From positions 186,001 through 250,000 of the forward strand of contig NZ_CP058670.1 of assembly GCF_013414345.1 (NCBI RefSeq): a stretch of 64,000 nucleotides of DNA, in the 5' to 3' direction. Shown piece after piece: positions 62,678 through 64,000 of the stretch. The position numbers were made by a program, and so were the translations under genes. This DNA is from Microcella indica (GTDB lineage Bacteria; Actinomycetota; Actinomycetes; Actinomycetales; Microbacteriaceae). The number at the start of each line of letters is the position of its first letter. Within the stretch, counting starts at the first letter, position 1. Under the pieces are notes generated by a model. That model had not been told where the DNA came from. It saw only the letters and a program-made list of their open reading frames with translations, and ran no database searches.

Positions 62678-63886
62678 CTAGGCCCCGCTCGTCGCGCGCG
62701 GCGGTTCGTCCGCCCGCTTGGCGAGCAGGGCCGCCTTCTCGCCCGCGACGCGGGTGAGGATGAGCACCGCTGAGCGATCACCGCGCAGCTGCAGCTTCGG
62801 CCGCAGGGCTGCGGGATCGATGTCGACGCCGCGCTTCTTAATCTCGAGCACTCCGATCTTGCGCGCGGCGAGCTCGCGCCGCAGATGACGCACATCGAGG
62901 GGCCAGCGTTCCCGAACGTGGAACGCGCGTGCGAAGGGGGTAGGCGCGAGCCGGTCGGCCGCGATGTACGCGATCGTCGGGTCGAGCATCCGGCCCCCCA
63001 GCTGGTCGGCCAGCAGGCCGATGAGGCGGGCTCTGATGACCGCGCCGTCTGGCTCGTAGACCCAGTCGCCGAGCTCGCCGACCGGAGCGTCCTCGCTGTC
63101 GCGCTCCGCGGTGAGCTCGTGCGCGCTGTCGTCGGCGCCCAGAACCAGAGCGGCGCGCCCGACGTTCGGGCGGGCGAGGCTGCCGCTCCACAGCACGAGC
63201 TCGACGACGTCGCCGCCCACGGAGACCCACTGCGCCTCGCCGGAATCGGGCAGCAGCGCTCGATCCATGCCCGGCCCGAGCTTGATGCCGGCCGGCCGCC
63301 GACGGGCGAGCTCGAGGGCCGTGTCGAGGCGGGGCGACCAGTCGCCGGGGTCGGCGAGTCGGCGTGCGCCTTCGCGCCGAGCGGGGTCGAGCCAGATGCC
63401 GTCGACGCCGTCGAGGTCGATCGCCGTCAGATCGCCATGCACGACGTGGGCGCTCGCCCACGGCGCCAGGTTGTAGGCGGCGAGGGCGGCCGTGACCTCG
63501 TCGCGCTCGACCGCGGTCACGCGCAGGTCGAGTGCGGCCATCGCCATCGCGTCCCCCCCGATGCCGCACCCGAGATCGGCGACGTGCTCGAGGCCCGCGG
63601 CCGCGAAGCGGCCGGCGTGGAGCGCGGCGACGCGCAGTCGGGTGGCCTGTTCGAGGCCGGTTTCGGTGAACAGCATGCGATCGGCGAACTGGCCGAATTT
63701 TGCGGAGGCGCGGCGGCGCAGACGGTACTGCGAGAGTACGGCGGCTACGCGAGTAGCGGGATGCCCGTCTCGACGCAACCGACCCACGAGTCGCACGACA
63801 TCGTCGGTGGAGGTGCTCGGTTCGAGCGAATCGAGCAGTACGAGCGCCTCCTGCGTCAACAGTTCTCGTAGCTCGGCGCTCTCCAT
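62678..63886 (-). CDS. THUMP-like domain SAM-dependent methyltransferase
   Basis: A 402-residue protein. An N-terminal helical part is followed by a Rossmann methyltransferase domain with motif I VADLGCGIGGDAM (102-114), AVERDEVTAALA and GIWLDPARR. The C-terminal THUMP-like part (AARKIGVLEIKKRGVDIDPAALRPKLQLRG) suggests an RNA substrate. The target is unknown. The ATG at 63886 has GGGAGG nine bases upstream. A longer in-frame start lies inside the groES control region and is rejected. It is divergent from the CIRCE promoter. Confidence 0.85.
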   Translation of the reverse strand: MESAELRELLTQEALVLLDSLEPSTSTDDVVRLVGRLRRDGHPATRVAAVLSQYRLRRRASAKFGQFADRMLFTETGLEQATRLRVAALHAGRFAAAGLEHVADLGCGIGGDAMAMAALDLRVTAVERDEVTAALAAYNLAPWASAHVVHGDLTAIDLDGVDGIWLDPARREGARRLADPGDWSPRLDTALELARRRPAGIKLGPGMDRALLPDSGEAQWVSVGGDVVELVLWSGSLARPNVGRAALVLGADDSAHELTAERDSEDAPVGELGDWVYEPDGAVIRARLIGLLADQLGGRMLDPTIAYIAADRLAPTPFARAFHVRERWPLDVRHLRRELAARKIGVLEIKKRGVDIDPAALRPKLQLRGDRSAVLILTRVAGEKAALLAKRADEPPRATSGA

Positions 63887-63921
63887 GCCAGCGATCCTCC
63901 CACCCTTGCGCACTCGGCGCA

Positions 63922-63948
63922 TTGGCACTCGGATTGCATGAGTGCTAA
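63922..63948 (+). promoter_or_regulatory. CIRCE operator 1 (HrcA site)
   Basis: TTGGCACTC, nine bases, GAGTGCTAA. It matches the CIRCE consensus at 17 of 18 arm positions with the exact 9-bp spacer. It is the binding site of the heat-shock repressor HrcA. Confidence 0.95.
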
Positions 63949-63963
63949 CTCCTTGGGTACAGT
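63934..63963 (+). promoter_or_regulatory. groESL-type promoter pointing off the right edge
   Basis: TTGCAT (63934-63939) and TACAGT (63958-63963) with an 18-bp spacer. The -35 lies in CIRCE operator 1 and the start point falls in operator 2. The expected target, groES-groEL, lies beyond base 64000 and is inferred. Confidence 0.65.
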
Positions 63964-63967
63964 GGTG

Positions 63968-63994
63968 CTGGCACTCGCAGGGCGAGTGTGCCAA
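63968..63994 (+). promoter_or_regulatory. CIRCE operator 2
   Basis: CTGGCACTC, nine bases, GTGTGCCAA. Each arm matches the CIRCE consensus at seven of nine positions and the 9-bp spacer is kept. It lies over the predicted transcription start, 46 bp from operator 1. Confidence 0.75.
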
Positions 63995-64000
63995 CTCCCT

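Noticed and set aside
63887-63994. Longer N-terminus of the THUMP-like methyltransferase
   Set aside because: The extra in-frame codons coincide with the two CIRCE operators and lie upstream of a good ribosome-binding site for the shorter form.

Overview
High-GC, densely packed bacterial chromosome. Gene order, the actinobacterial protein forms (DAPGH in EF-Tu, short-LID adenylate kinase, mycothiol-synthase-like tandem GNAT protein) and the frequent GTG/TTG starts point to an actinobacterium, most likely Micrococcales/Microbacteriaceae. The genus cannot be fixed from the sequence alone. I saw no rRNA or tRNA genes, insertion sequences, phage genes or CRISPR arrays. The window is mainly a core-genome backbone carrying the transcription and translation machinery.

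Layout. (1) 1-6105: small housekeeping and accessory genes: a DEAD-box RNA helicase cut by the window edge, DUF1684 and SRPBCC proteins, a ComB-like protein, a DUF427 protein, a SprT-like metalloprotease, a lipoprotein sugar dehydrogenase, a truncated haemoglobin and a spermidine-synthase-like methyltransferase. (2) 6106-13906: rpoB-rpoC with a promoter, a structured leader and a strong terminator. (3) 14058-25083: a compact type IV pilus operon: extension and retraction ATPases, platform protein, a major pilin and minor pilins, one of them large and apparently beta-solenoid, prepilin peptidase, and PilM/N/O-like proteins. No secretin gene is seen, as expected for a monoderm cell. A membrane-protein gene follows. 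(4) 26042-30717: the str operon rpsL-rpsG-fusA-tuf. (5) 30796-47145: a small membrane protein, a 533-bp structured leader, then the S10, spc and alpha ribosomal operons with secY, adk, infA, rpmJ and rpoA, closed by a strong terminator behind rplQ. (6) 47159-50146: a GNAT acetyltransferase and an acyltransferase-SGNH membrane protein. (7) 50146-61438: truA, rplM-rpsI-glmM, a frameshifted methyltransferase with coaA, glmS-acpS-alr, and the t6A/N-acetylation cluster tsaE-tsaB-rimI-tsaD. (8) 61550-64000: two DUF4190 membrane proteins, a THUMP-like methyltransferase, and a promoter with two CIRCE operators pointing off the right edge, presumably to groES-groEL.

Most operons are translationally coupled through ATGA, GTGA or TAATG overlaps. 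The most interesting unexplained signal is a pair of hairpins, one in the rpoB leader and one just before rpoA. They share an identical 8-nt loop (ATATGGCG) on stems of different sequence, which suggests an undescribed regulatory RNA or operator common to RNA polymerase genes. Other points for a second look: mirrored hairpins and a recurring GGCGACAC-nn-CCGAG motif in two ribosomal leaders, a histone-H1-like tail on ribosomal protein L15, a 15-bp in-frame tandem repeat at the end of acpS, a one-base frameshift in a methyltransferase gene, and the insertion of the pilus operon between rpoC and rpsL.
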